In this document: positions 7,136 through 15,606 of the stretch, in pieces
Numbering within the stretch: the stretch's first letter is position 1
Layout: every line of letters starts with the position of its first letter
From: Spirochaetia bacterium
Lineage (GTDB): Bacteria; Spirochaetota; Spirochaetia; Treponematales; Breznakiellaceae
Assembly (NCBI GenBank): GCA_025997755.1
Contig: BNVA01000011.1
Coordinates: 1 to 25,992, forward strand
Length of the DNA stretch: 25,992 nt
Direction: 5' to 3'
Translations under genes and position numbers: made by a program
Notes under the pieces: model-generated
The model's database searches: none
Told to the model about the DNA's origin: nothing
What the model saw: the letters and a program-made list of their open reading frames with translations, nothing else

Positions 7136-8482
7136 ATGAAAAACATTATTTGTTCGGAAAGTGAATTCCTTTCCGAGGTTAAAGAAAAACGTTACCGGCT
7201 TATCTGTTTTGGTACCGGTGTTTTGTCAAAAGAGCTTTTGCAGCAATCCGAATTAGCAGAGGCGATAGTCGCTTTTGCCGATAACGATTCGGAAAAGCAA
7301 AACAGACATTTTATCGGCAATGGAAAAACTTATCCCATTATAAGCCCCGCCGATATTCCATCTTATATTTTAGTAGACTCCGCTATCATTGTCGCAAGTT
7401 CACACTTTAAAGCGATAACAAAACAGCTTGAACAGATAAGCGCACTGTCCGATATTTCTTGTTACAACTACACTTTAATTCGTATCAATGCAAGCGCAGA
7501 CAGCGACGAATTTTTTGAACGGCGGCTTGTAAACGAAGCGTTAAACGAATACCGTTCAATCCTTACGGAGCGCAGGACGGAGGAATCTATTAAACAAAAA
7601 TTGTTAAATGAAAAAGCCTCATTTATGCGTAGCAGGCTTCCCGACGGCACTCATCCGGTTGTTATTCCGCGTATTATGATTATGCCGTCTACAAAATGCA
7701 ACCTGCGCTGCAAAGGCTGTTCGTCGTTATTTCCGTACTTTACAAAACCATCAGATATTAGCATCGAACAATTAAAAAGCGATCTGTCGGTTTTTTTCGG
7801 CGCTATCGATGAATGTATACGCTTAACTATTGGCGGCGAACCTTTTCTTTATCCGCATCTAAAAGAACTTCTTGAGTTTCTTTTTGAAATACCAAACTTG
7901 TCCGGCATAATGATGTTTACAAACAGCACGATTATGCCGAAAGAAGAAGTATTGCCTTTACTACAAAATGAAAAAATATTTTTCCATATCAGTGATTACG
8001 GACACATCGAAAAGATGAGCCGCCTTGCCGCGTTGTTTGAATCAAAAGGCATAGCCTTTGATGTTCTTTCCGAACAGACATGGACGGATATGGGCGGCAC
8101 GGAGTTCAGAAACAAAGATGCCGAAACACTGCGCTATCAATACTTAAACTGTGATCAGGGCAGGGTCATAAAAGCTATTTTTGACGGCAAGCTGTATATA
8201 TGCGCCCGCAGCGCACGTATGCACGCGCTTGGCACTTACAGCTCCGCAAACGATCGCATAACGCTTGCAAAGTCAGACTCAAAAGAAGAACTCCGCGCAA
8301 AATTACACAGGCTTTACTATTCCGAATGTGCCGATGCTTGCAACTATTGCGACCTTGGCAGTTTTCCTTCAAAGATCATTCCGGCAGGCGTTCAAATAAA
8401 CGGCAATTTTAAACAATCGGAATGGACGCTCGTTAGGCGATCCGAATATAACCGGTTAAAAAAATCGGAAGGTCTTGAATGA
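7136..8482 (+). CDS. Radical SAM protein with N-terminal Rossmann-like domain and C-terminal Cys cluster
   Basis: I choose ATG 7136 (448 residues); in-frame codons upstream fall inside the promoter. Residues about 1-120 form a Rossmann-like domain (RLICFGTGVLSKELL, then AFADND) like those fused to sugar-modifying enzymes. The radical SAM core has TKCNLRCKGC, with the 4Fe-4S cysteines at about 188, 192 and 195, and LTIGGEPFLYPHL. The C-terminal part has several cysteines, including CADACNYC, similar to a SPASM/twitch auxiliary cluster. The reaction is unknown. The context suggests a radical modification of a sugar or of a glycan carrier. There is no ribosome site, because the mRNA seems leaderless. 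The stop overlaps the next ATG (ATGA). Confidence 0.8.
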   Translation: MKNIICSESEFLSEVKEKRYRLICFGTGVLSKELLQQSELAEAIVAFADNDSEKQNRHFIGNGKTYPIISPADIPSYILVDSAIIVASSHFKAITKQLEQISALSDISCYNYTLIRINASADSDEFFERRLVNEALNEYRSILTERRTEESIKQKLLNEKASFMRSRLPDGTHPVVIPRIMIMPSTKCNLRCKGCSSLFPYFTKPSDISIEQLKSDLSVFFGAIDECIRLTIGGEPFLYPHLKELLEFLFEIPNLSGIMMFTNSTIMPKEEVLPLLQNEKIFFHISDYGHIEKMSRLAALFESKGIAFDVLSEQTWTDMGGTEFRNKDAETLRYQYLNCDQGRVIKAIFDGKLYICARSARMHALGTYSSANDRITLAKSDSKEELRAKLHRLYYSECADACNYCDLGSFPSKIIPAGVQINGNFKQSEWTLVRRSEYNRLKKSEGLE

Positions 8483-10596
8483 ATCCTGCAAACGAACAAG
8501 AATTTATCGTCGATCTTTTTAAGAAAAACTTTTCGTCGCCAGAATATCACTCAATTATAATCTACGGCATCGGACGAAACACACAGGCGATAATCAGCGA
8601 ATGTACCGACTATCCCATCACCGGTCTTATGGATGCCGAAGCTGCGGGTTCCGTTGTTTACGGTAAAAAAGTTTTTTCAAAAGACGACCTTCTTGCACTC
8701 ACGCCAGTTCCCGTCATTGTTATTGTCGCCCGAGATTCTGTCGTCAACATAATATACAAACGCATCGAAAGTCTGGAAACTTCAGGCATTTTTATATTCA
8801 AACTAGACGGCACACGTTTTGAAAAAGGAAGCATCGAATACAAAAATAAAGATATGCCGTATTGGTCTATATCTGATGCCGACTTAAAAAAACAAATTGA
8901 CGCGCATGATGTTATTTCATTTGATATTTTTGATACGCTTGTTATGCGATATTGCTTAAAACCGCCTGACATTTTTACTATTGTCGAACAGCAATGCGGT
9001 ATAACTGGTTTCGCAAAAATCCGCAGGGCGGCAGATAAACAACTTGGCATCTTGCATAGTATTGACGATCATTACGAGCTAATACAAAAAGAGTTAAATA
9101 TCTCTTCTTGCGATGTTCAAAATATAAAAAACATCGAATTTGAAACGGAAAAATCTTTTATACTCGCCCGCACCAAAATAGTCGAAATGCTTTACTATGC
9201 GCTTAACAAAAACAAAACTGTCTATCTTGTTTCGGATATGTATTATAACGAGTCGCAAATGAGAGAGCTTCTTTTTCATTGCAATATTAACGGCAATTTT
9301 TCTATCATTGTGTCATGCGATAAAAAACTTTCAAAAGGAAGCGGCGGACTATTTCCGTTATTTGCGGTAGAAACCACCGGGAGCCGCCTGCATATAGGCG
9401 ACAACCGCATAGCCGACATTGAAATGGCAAAGGCGGCAGGACTCAATACATTCCATATCTTGAGCGCCTACGAACTGTTATCGGCATCATCAATGCAACA
9501 GATACTTTCGGAAGAAAGTTCCGCACAAAACAATAGCTTGCTGGGTTTTTTTATTTCCCGCCGCTTTAACGATCCGTTCGCGTTATATGGCAAACAAGGC
9601 ATTGTAACAACGGATACATTGTTTGATATTGGCTACAATTACATAGCGCCGTTGATTTTTGAATATTTATTTTATCTGACAAACAAACTCCGTACAGACA
9701 AAATTGAAAAAATTATTTTTTCCGCACGCGACGGGTATCTCTTACACAATGCGTATATGATGTTAATGAAAAAATACCCGGATTTACCGGAACCTGTTTA
9801 CCTTAAAATATCACGCCGTTCCGTTACCGCTGCCGCACTACAAAGTGCCGATGATATTTTTCATATAGCAAAAAGAATCTTTAACGGAACCGTAACGGCG
9901 TTTTTTACACAACGCTTTGGAATTACCGTTGACAATATTGACGGCATTAAAAAATGGCAAACAAGTAGCAAAGAAGCGCAAGAGTTGCTTGAAAAATATA
10001 CTACAAAAATTCTGCAAAATGCCGCAAACGAAAGGAATAGCTACTATAGCTATTTACAAAAAAACAAACTAACCGATAACTGTAAAAAAGGTTTTTTTGA
10101 TTTTGTGGCAAGCGGAACCGTACAATACTATCTTGAATGTTTGTTAAAACAAAAATTGCATGGTTACTATTTTGCTACTATGAATCTGCCTAACAATTTC
10201 TATCAAAATGGCGATATTGAAACCGCTTACGGAAATATAACTTCTTACGGCTCAAACAGCATTTTTGCAAAACGCTATTTGCTGCTGGAATCAATTTTAA
10301 CCGATCCCGATCCCACGCTCATAAAGATTGATGAAAGCGGCGCTTTTGTTTTTTCGGATGAAGTAAACTCCGGTTATGCCAAAATTAAAGATATTCACGC
10401 AGGGGTTTTGCAGTATGTTGAAGACAGACTGCCGCTTTTCCGATATGATAAAACAATGCCTGCGCTTAACGAAGCCGCACGGTTGTTCGGTTCATTGTTC
10501 AATAGTGAGTGTACAATTCCCGACAATCTAAAATCAGTTTTTATCAATGACGATCTATATGATGGGCGAAGCGCCTATTCAAGTTTTATCGACTAA
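8479..10596 (+). CDS. Large HAD-fold protein with N-terminal Rossmann-like domain (COG5610-like)
   Basis: This 705-residue, three-part protein begins with residues about 1-120, a Rossmann-like domain (SIIIYGIGRNTQAI, then GLMDAE). Residues about 140-330 are a HAD domain. Motif I is SFDIFDTLV near 147, with DxD; motif II is near VYLVSDMYYN; motif IV is HIGDNRIADIEMAKAAG near 304. The remaining 350 residues (including IIFSARDGYLL and KGFFDFVASGTVQYY) resemble the C-terminal region of COG5610 proteins, found in polysaccharide loci but without settled function. It could be a phosphatase, a glycosyl or phosphoryl transferase, or a bifunctional enzyme. It is coupled to the radical SAM gene by a 4-base overlap. 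It has no signal peptide and no transmembrane segment that I can see, so is probably cytoplasmic. Confidence 0.75.
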   Translation: MNPANEQEFIVDLFKKNFSSPEYHSIIIYGIGRNTQAIISECTDYPITGLMDAEAAGSVVYGKKVFSKDDLLALTPVPVIVIVARDSVVNIIYKRIESLETSGIFIFKLDGTRFEKGSIEYKNKDMPYWSISDADLKKQIDAHDVISFDIFDTLVMRYCLKPPDIFTIVEQQCGITGFAKIRRAADKQLGILHSIDDHYELIQKELNISSCDVQNIKNIEFETEKSFILARTKIVEMLYYALNKNKTVYLVSDMYYNESQMRELLFHCNINGNFSIIVSCDKKLSKGSGGLFPLFAVETTGSRLHIGDNRIADIEMAKAAGLNTFHILSAYELLSASSMQQILSEESSAQNNSLLGFFISRRFNDPFALYGKQGIVTTDTLFDIGYNYIAPLIFEYLFYLTNKLRTDKIEKIIFSARDGYLLHNAYMMLMKKYPDLPEPVYLKISRRSVTAAALQSADDIFHIAKRIFNGTVTAFFTQRFGITVDNIDGIKKWQTSSKEAQELLEKYTTKILQNAANERNSYYSYLQKNKLTDNCKKGFFDFVASGTVQYYLECLLKQKLHGYYFATMNLPNNFYQNGDIETAYGNITSYGSNSIFAKRYLLLESILTDPDPTLIKIDESGAFVFSDEVNSGYAKIKDIHAGVLQYVEDRLPLFRYDKTMPALNEAARLFGSLFNSECTIPDNLKSVFINDDLYDGRSAYSSFID

Positions 10597-10608
10597 CAAG
10601 GAGCAATA

Positions 10609-11019
10609 ATGTACAACGACATTTACAATCAAGAACAATATGCATACACCTATACAACTTTGTATAAATGGCTGCAATTAGCAACAAATAAAAAAAGCAT
10701 TAGCGGTTTCTTTTTCAAGAACAATTTAAAACGCATTGCCATTTACGGCGTTTCCGGTCTTGGCGAATTGCTGTTTGGCGAATTAAAAACGAGCGGCATT
10801 GAAACCGTTTGTTTTGTCGATAAAAAGTTCGCAGACTACCCGGCAGGTTATCACGGCACACCGGTTATCGGCATCAACAATATTCAATCTTTAAAAAAAG
10901 ATATTGGTGCTTTTGTCGTAAGTCCTGTCTACTACTTCCTTGATATACTGGAAGACCTGCACAATTCAGGCATTCCGTATCAAAAAATCATATCATTAAA
11001 TATGCTACTACAGGAGTAA
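10609..11019 (+). CDS. Small stand-alone Rossmann-like protein
   Basis: This 136-residue protein consists mainly of the same Rossmann-like domain found at the N-termini of the two genes before it. It has KRIAIYGVSGLGELLFGEL, an Asp at the end of strand 2 (CFVDKKF), and a following GTPVIGINNI segment. The first 40 residues are a helical extension. Its function is unknown. It may bind a nucleotide or nucleotide-sugar, or act as a partner subunit for its neighbours. A strong AAGGAG lies five bases before ATG 10609, and the next gene follows after 2 bases. Confidence 0.7.
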   Translation: MYNDIYNQEQYAYTYTTLYKWLQLATNKKSISGFFFKNNLKRIAIYGVSGLGELLFGELKTSGIETVCFVDKKFADYPAGYHGTPVIGINNIQSLKKDIGAFVVSPVYYFLDILEDLHNSGIPYQKIISLNMLLQE

Positions 11020-11021
11020 TT

Positions 11022-12104
11022 ATGAAAAAAGCCGGTATTCTTACAGTTCATTTTTTTGAAAACTTTGGCTCATGCCTGCAGGCTTACGCGCTAAAAACCG
11101 CGATTGAAAAAAACTGCGGCGTAGGTGCCGATGTTATAAACTATATTCCTACATTGCCGGAATATAAATATTTTGCAGAGCCAAAAATGATTCAAAATTA
11201 TGGCATAAAAAAATCATTATTTAAATCTTTTTGCAAAAATCAAATCGGCATATTTGACAAACCGCTTTCAAAAAAAGAATTGGCGGATACAAACTATGAT
11301 TACTATATAACAGGCAGCGATCAAGTTTGGAATATGGATATAACCAAAGGCGATACCGCATATTTTTTAGACTTTGTTACGAACAAACCAAAAATTGCTT
11401 ACGCCGCAAGTATGGCGGTAGAATCAACCGACGAAAAAATCAATACACGGCTGTTTGAAAAATATATACCGTTATTTAATAATATCTCAGTCCGTGAGAA
11501 AACTCACGAGCATTTTATTCAACAATTCACCGGTGTACCTGTGAAGACTGTTCTTGATCCAACATTTCTTTTAACTTCCGATCAATACAACGGTCTTATT
11601 GAAAATGGTAAAAGTGAACAAACAATTAAACCGCCTGAAGAACCATATCTGTTATTCTTTTTTTTAACACATGATCCTGCGGCTGTTGACTATGCAAATG
11701 TTATTGCAAAGATGCTTGGGTTAAAACTTGTTCACTATTTTGCTGACTTTCCAAAACGAGTCTTCCCGGCCGGTGCACTTGATATGACATTCGCGGGACC
11801 GCTTGATTTTTTATCTTTAGTAAAAAACGCAAGTCTTATATTTACAAATTCTTTTCACGGCACTGTCTTTTCTATTATTTTTGAAAAGCCGTTTTATACG
11901 TATACAGCAAAACGAAAAATGCTTTCGCGGGTTTTGGACTTAACATCAGAACTGGGATTGGAAGCAAGGCGTTTTGGAACGCACGGCGATCTAAACAACC
12001 TCAGTCTTGATGTTGATTTTTCCAAAGCACGGCAGCAAATAACATCACGGCGTAACGAAGCGTTTAACTTTCTAAACGAAGCGTTAGCTCTCAGAAAAGG
12101 CTAA
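11022..12104 (+). CDS. Polysaccharide pyruvyl transferase family protein (WcaK-like)
   Basis: This 360-residue protein carries the marks of the polysaccharide pyruvyl transferase family. ENFGSCLQAYALK is near the N-terminus, DYYITGSDQVWN is at about residue 100, LDPTFLL is at about 185, and FTNSFHGTVFSIIFEKPF is near 285. The family transfers pyruvate from PEP as a ketal to sugars, or acts as a GT-B-like enzyme with other donors. An AGGAG lies five bases before ATG 11022. It is the last gene of the plus-strand operon and faces the FkbM gene, 13 bases away. One coding-strand T8 run (11658-11665) lies within it. Confidence 0.85.
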   Translation: MKKAGILTVHFFENFGSCLQAYALKTAIEKNCGVGADVINYIPTLPEYKYFAEPKMIQNYGIKKSLFKSFCKNQIGIFDKPLSKKELADTNYDYYITGSDQVWNMDITKGDTAYFLDFVTNKPKIAYAASMAVESTDEKINTRLFEKYIPLFNNISVREKTHEHFIQQFTGVPVKTVLDPTFLLTSDQYNGLIENGKSEQTIKPPEEPYLLFFFLTHDPAAVDYANVIAKMLGLKLVHYFADFPKRVFPAGALDMTFAGPLDFLSLVKNASLIFTNSFHGTVFSIIFEKPFYTYTAKRKMLSRVLDLTSELGLEARRFGTHGDLNNLSLDVDFSKARQQITSRRNEAFNFLNEALALRKG

Positions 12105-12117
12105 TTTATGGGTATCA

Positions 12118-12852
12118 TCAGGAACAAACAGGATATCCCCCCCCCCCCGCGTTTTCAACAGCTTCCATAAATTTTTTATAACCTTTTGTTTTCATAAAAT
12201 TTTCCAAAACACCATGTTTTTCATTATCTTCAACAGTAATAAGTCCAAATTTATACTTTTTGAAATCAATACTTTCCAAAATTCTTAGCTCGGCACCTTC
12301 AGTATCTATAGACATAAAATCTATATATTTTACATCGGGATGATTTTCCATTATTTTATCAAATGTCAATGTTTTTACTTTTATAATTGTTCCTCTTCTT
12401 TTTTCGCGAGCAATATTTACATTTGAAGTCATAAGCTTAGACCCTAAATCTACATCATCTTGAAAAAAATCAGCCTCACCTGAATTTGCATCCACAGCAA
12501 CATTATACATATAACATTTTCTTGTTCTCTTTAGTTCTTGAAAAACATCATATTGTGGTTCTACGCATATTCCATCCCAACCTAACTTTTCAAATACATA
12601 GGTATTACTTAGGGATATTCCATTATTAGCACCAATATCAATATAGAAACCTTCACTCTTTTTCTTAAAATACAAATATGTTATCATGTCTTGTGAACGA
12701 CTGCCTTGAAACTTTAGATTTCCATAGTTTCGTCTGTTTTGAATAAACCACCCAATATGGTACCTCAACATTTTTCCAAACGGTACAACATTAAGCGCAA
12801 CCAAGACAATTGATCTTAATTTCATGAACACTGGGCTATCAATGAATTTCAT
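12118..12852 (-). CDS. FkbM-family methyltransferase with G12 tract that sets the C-terminus
   Basis: I choose ATG 12852 (244 residues), which has GAGG six bases upstream; an earlier GTG at 12876 has no such site. FkbM landmarks are FYIDIGANNGISLSNTYVFE, GICVEP and MSIDTEGAELRIL. Family members are SAM-dependent O-methyltransferases, often acting on sugars. Twelve G (12137-12148) follow NA at the end and give AGGGGYPVCS. With 11 G the frame would read GDILFVPDDTHKLAFSES to about 12084, which resembles a natural FkbM tail better; with 13 it ends at about 12101. So the present length may be a slightly truncated or altered form. Both alternatives overlap the end of the convergent pyruvyl transferase gene. 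Confidence 0.8.
   Translation of the reverse strand: MKFIDSPVFMKLRSIVLVALNVVPFGKMLRYHIGWFIQNRRNYGNLKFQGSRSQDMITYLYFKKKSEGFYIDIGANNGISLSNTYVFEKLGWDGICVEPQYDVFQELKRTRKCYMYNVAVDANSGEADFFQDDVDLGSKLMTSNVNIAREKRRGTIIKVKTLTFDKIMENHPDVKYIDFMSIDTEGAELRILESIDFKKYKFGLITVEDNEKHGVLENFMKTKGYKKFMEAVENAGGGGYPVCS
12137..12148. repeat. Homopolymer tract, 12 C on plus strand, in the FkbM gene
   Basis: Twelve G on the coding strand lie ten codons before the stop. Each of the three frames gives a different C-terminus (YPVCS, DILFVPDD and so on, or ISCLFLMMPIN). Confidence 0.9.
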
Positions 12853-12876
12853 TTTTATCCTCGCTATCAAGCACAC

Positions 12877-13653
12877 TCAAATTTTCTTGCAAATATAAAC
12901 TCTATTATCATCATATATACAAGGACCAATTTTGGGTCCGATATTTTTTGGCAAGTTATCGCCTTCAATAACCTCTACGGAAAAACCCACATTTAAAAAA
13001 AGTGAACTACAATTATTACCAAATATTCGTAAATGGTCACTTTGACCAAACTGTTTAATACGTTGTTGGTTAGTAATTTCTCGTGGCGCTTCTAAAATTA
13101 TATCGATATTTCTGTTTGTTGGGATTGTTAATTCAAGAATTCCATTTTTTTCAAAACTCGTCTACATTCACGCAACGTTGCCTCGTAATCAACCACATGC
13201 TCAAGAACATGATTGCAGCATATTAATGACCACGTTTCATCCTTGAAAGGCATATTTTGTATATCAATTTTTAAATCGGCACTTTTGTCAAACAAATCAG
13301 CATTAACATAATTATATCCGTTTCTATAAAAGTACTTTTTTACAGAAAACTCACCTGCAAATAATAACACATTAAAATCTTCGCTACGGGGGAGGGGGGT
13401 TATCGAAGTAATAACACGCAATTCTGTGTCTTGGAGAAGAATAACAATTTGGATACATGGTTTCACGTCTAAAATTACCAGGATATAGCTTTTCATCTTT
13501 GGTATTTAAATCAAAATTCATAAAAGCTTTAAAAGTTTTCCCACAGCAAGGACATAATACGTTATTACCGCTATATTTTGAATTATAAAAATCTAACTTC
13601 AAACGCTGATTTATAACTAGCCGGCTTAGCCATCCCGGTAATATCTTTTTCAT
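12877..13653 (-). pseudogene. SAM methyltransferase with N-terminal zinc-ribbon-like motif, two frameshifts
   Basis: The likely start is ATG 13653 (MKKILPGW; AAGG upstream). The first part has CPCCGKTFKAF and then YPNCYSSPRHR, where relatives usually have CPNCGS; one ribbon Cys has become Tyr. The frame stops after NPPPP at a C-rich tract (13388-13399, C6-T-C5 on the coding strand). Losing one C would lead into RSEDFNVLLFAGEF, DLKIDIQNMPF and CCNHVLEHVVDYEATLRECR, the usual methyltransferase core. That part stops at an A7 run (13145-13151). One more A leads to NGILELTIPTNRNID and a natural end at 12877. The two shifts cancel in length (777 bases is a multiple of three). The gene is broken here, though at least the first tract could be phase-variable. 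Confidence 0.75.
13388..13399. repeat. Interrupted G tract (G5-A-G6 on plus strand) in methyltransferase
   Basis: Eleven G interrupted by one A sit exactly at the first frameshift of the methyltransferase at 12877-13653. The interruption should lower slippage compared with the pure tracts in the neighbouring genes, which may have fixed the OFF state. Confidence 0.8.
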
Positions 13654-13729
13654 TATACCTTGAATAAACATTACAACAATCAATATGTACTCCCATTACC
13701 CTAAAAAATTTTTCTTCCATAAAATGCTT

Positions 13730-14575
13730 TTACATATTTTTCACTTGCCATTCAATCTGTTCGTCAATTCCCGCATCTAATGTGGTAAATCTGAAATCCT
13801 CAAACTCTGCAAAAAGACGCTGATTACTTGCAGTATACTCGTTATTAAACCCGTCCTTTAACAATTTGATGCCGTTCGGGTTGTTCATTTTTTGCGCTAC
13901 GATTTTAGCGATTTCTGACAACAAAACATGTTTTCCGGTAACGATATTGTAGTCGTGGTACTTTGGTTTGTTATCAATAAAACACCGGATAACTTCAACT
14001 AAGTCTCCAACATACAAGAAGTCAAAATAGCAATCCTGACGAATCGTAACAGGTTCATTCTTTAGGCAGCAGTCAATAGCGTTGTATATAAATTTATGCT
14101 TTGCATCGCCGGGTCCATAGCAGCCGAAAAGTCGTATGTTATAAATATTTGTTGAGTTTCGCGCAATGGCGTTAATTATATATTTTGCAAAACCGTAATC
14201 ATCGCCCGGTATGGATTTTCCTATATCTGTTTCATCCGCCATTTTAATATCACGGCTTTTATCATATTCCGCACCGGAGCCTAAGTACAAAACCTTATCA
14301 AACCTATCCGCATAAAATTCAAAATTCAGAAAAGCGCGCATCATATCATCAAAGCGTTTTTCTTTATCATCCAAATTATTCTGCCCCGGTCTCGGAGTGG
14401 ACAAGTGCAATAAAATATCGAACTTATTTTTTTCTAAGAAATCATCAATGGCACACTTATCAAGGTTGTCTAATTCCACTCTATTTGGAGCCGTAATGTC
14501 GTAATAGTCACTCAATGCCGACAAGATGTTTTTTCCAACGAAGCTCGTCCCGCCGGTAACAAGAATTCTTTTCAA
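13730..14575 (-). CDS. NAD-dependent epimerase/dehydratase/reductase (extended SDR)
   Basis: This 281-residue protein has VTGGTSFVGKNIL at about residues 6-18 (the GxxGxxG NAD motif) and DDYGFAKYI with the catalytic Tyr and Lys. It also has NIRLFGCYGPGD and a C-terminal substrate region. In the rfbFGH context the likely role is reduction or epimerisation of a CDP-4-keto-deoxyhexose, comparable to YerF in the yersiniose pathway or to Abe/Prt-type enzymes (inference). It starts at ATG 14575, just one base after the upstream MNT gene, so it is in the same operon. The substrate cannot be told from sequence alone. Confidence 0.75.
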   Translation of the reverse strand: MKRILVTGGTSFVGKNILSALSDYYDITAPNRVELDNLDKCAIDDFLEKNKFDILLHLSTPRPGQNNLDDKEKRFDDMMRAFLNFEFYADRFDKVLYLGSGAEYDKSRDIKMADETDIGKSIPGDDYGFAKYIINAIARNSTNIYNIRLFGCYGPGDAKHKFIYNAIDCCLKNEPVTIRQDCYFDFLYVGDLVEVIRCFIDNKPKYHDYNIVTGKHVLLSEIAKIVAQKMNNPNGIKLLKDGFNNEYTASNQRLFAEFEDFRFTTLDAGIDEQIEWQVKNM

Positions 14576-14576
14576 T

Positions 14577-14882
14577 TTAAAATATCCTAATTAAGTCATC
14601 ATTAATCGCATTTTTGAAGCTTGTTGAAATTGAATTCAAATCAACTATATCAACTTTATATGGTAAAAGTGATTCCTCAAATTCAAACAAAAGTTTTGTC
14701 ATATCTTGCAGCGGGAATTTTTCACTACCATAAGATATGGCTAAATCCAAATCAGAATATTTTGCCGCATTGTGCTTTACGCGTGAGCCGTAAACAAATA
14801 CGGCAAACTCTTTATTTTGTACTACTTTCGATAACACTTTTTTAACTATTTCAAAGTGTTTATCTTCTATCATAATACTCAT
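14577..14882 (-). CDS. MNT-type minimal nucleotidyltransferase (pair 1, MntA-like)
   Basis: This 101-residue protein has the pol-beta-type motif YGSRVKHNAAKYSDLDLAI (GSX10DXD) at about residues 31-49, and a further Asp in VDIVDL. MntA-like proteins AMPylate their HEPN partner and so act as antitoxins. The ATG overlaps the stop of the preceding HEPN gene (ATGA), so they are translated together. It ends one base before the epimerase gene. Confidence 0.8.
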   Translation of the reverse strand: MSIMIEDKHFEIVKKVLSKVVQNKEFAVFVYGSRVKHNAAKYSDLDLAISYGSEKFPLQDMTKLLFEFEESLLPYKVDIVDLNSISTSFKNAINDDLIRIF

Positions 14883-15283
14883 GCGTTTTTTTCTTTTATT
14901 TTTGTCAATAAATAATCGGCATCTTTTATAAAATCGTTGACAATTGAAACAACATCTCCAGCTTTTGATTCTTCATAAGTATGACTAGTAATATTACGCA
15001 TTTCACGATATATAATCCACTTTGACAGATCGTTTAACAGCAAACCTTTTTCACTTGACGTTCTAATAATATCGGCAAACGACATTGTTTTTATTTCTTG
15101 CCCATTGAATTCAGATTCTATCAAAAATCGCTTTAGTGTTTTATGGCAAAATTCATAGGTATATTCAAATCTCTGTATGACCGAATCCTGCACAAAATAA
15201 TTCGAGGTGTCTTTTTGGAACTCAGTCCACGCTATTTTTAAACTAGCCAAAGCCTTTTCAAATGACGATAGGTCTAACTTCAT
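14879..15283 (-). CDS. HEPN-domain protein of HI0074 type (pair 1)
   Basis: This 134-residue, all-helical protein is of the HI0074/nucleotidyltransferase-substrate-binding type. It has EMRNITSHTYEES at about residues 99-111, which is RX4HXY, the motif of HepT-like RNases. The Tyr in this motif is the AMPylation site in characterised HepT/MntA pairs. Near the N-terminus it carries VIQRFEYTYEF, shared with the second HEPN protein at 15591-16025 (LIQRFEYTHEL), which shows a duplication. It starts at ATG 15283, sharing one base with the previous stop. It is either an RNase toxin or a substrate-binding partner. Confidence 0.8.
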   Translation of the reverse strand: MKLDLSSFEKALASLKIAWTEFQKDTSNYFVQDSVIQRFEYTYEFCHKTLKRFLIESEFNGQEIKTMSFADIIRTSSEKGLLLNDLSKWIIYREMRNITSHTYEESKAGDVVSIVNDFIKDADYLLTKIKEKNA

Positions 15284-15606
15284 TAGCTGTTTCCAATGGG
15301 AAGTTTGTTTTTATAAATTACCTTTCCTACACGATTGATGTGATCAACTAAATCCGTGTTTGAAATATACTTAATTGCCTTGATGTCCATTTTATAAGGC
15401 AGCAACAGATCATCCAAATCGTCTTCTATTTTACCTTTTATCGACAGATCGATTTTATCACCAATTAACGCAACATCAATATCGGAATATGTTTGAAAAT
15501 TTCCCTTTGCCCGCGAACCGTAAAGAATTGCTGTCTCAACTTCGGGATAAAAAGAAAAAACAGAAACGATTTTATTAACATCTGTTTCCTTTAAACCGTA
15601 TTGCAC
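15283..15606 (-). CDS. MNT-type minimal nucleotidyltransferase (pair 2)
   Basis: This 107-residue protein has ILYGSRAKGNFQTYSDIDVAL (GSX10DXD). I take GTG 15606 as the start because GGAG lies five bases upstream, inside the end of the HEPN gene; the TTG at 15627 has no such site and would overlap the upstream gene by 37 bases. The third acidic residue is in YKMDIKA. It is paired with the HEPN gene upstream (overlap 16 bases) and followed directly by the pair 1 HEPN gene. Confidence 0.78.
   Translation of the reverse strand: MQYGLKETDVNKIVSVFSFYPEVETAILYGSRAKGNFQTYSDIDVALIGDKIDLSIKGKIEDDLDDLLLPYKMDIKAIKYISNTDLVDHINRVGKVIYKNKLPIGNS

Noticed and set aside
8175..8412. Open frames on both strands within the radical SAM gene
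   Set aside because: They have no family motifs and no ribosome sites, and overlap a gene with clear motifs.
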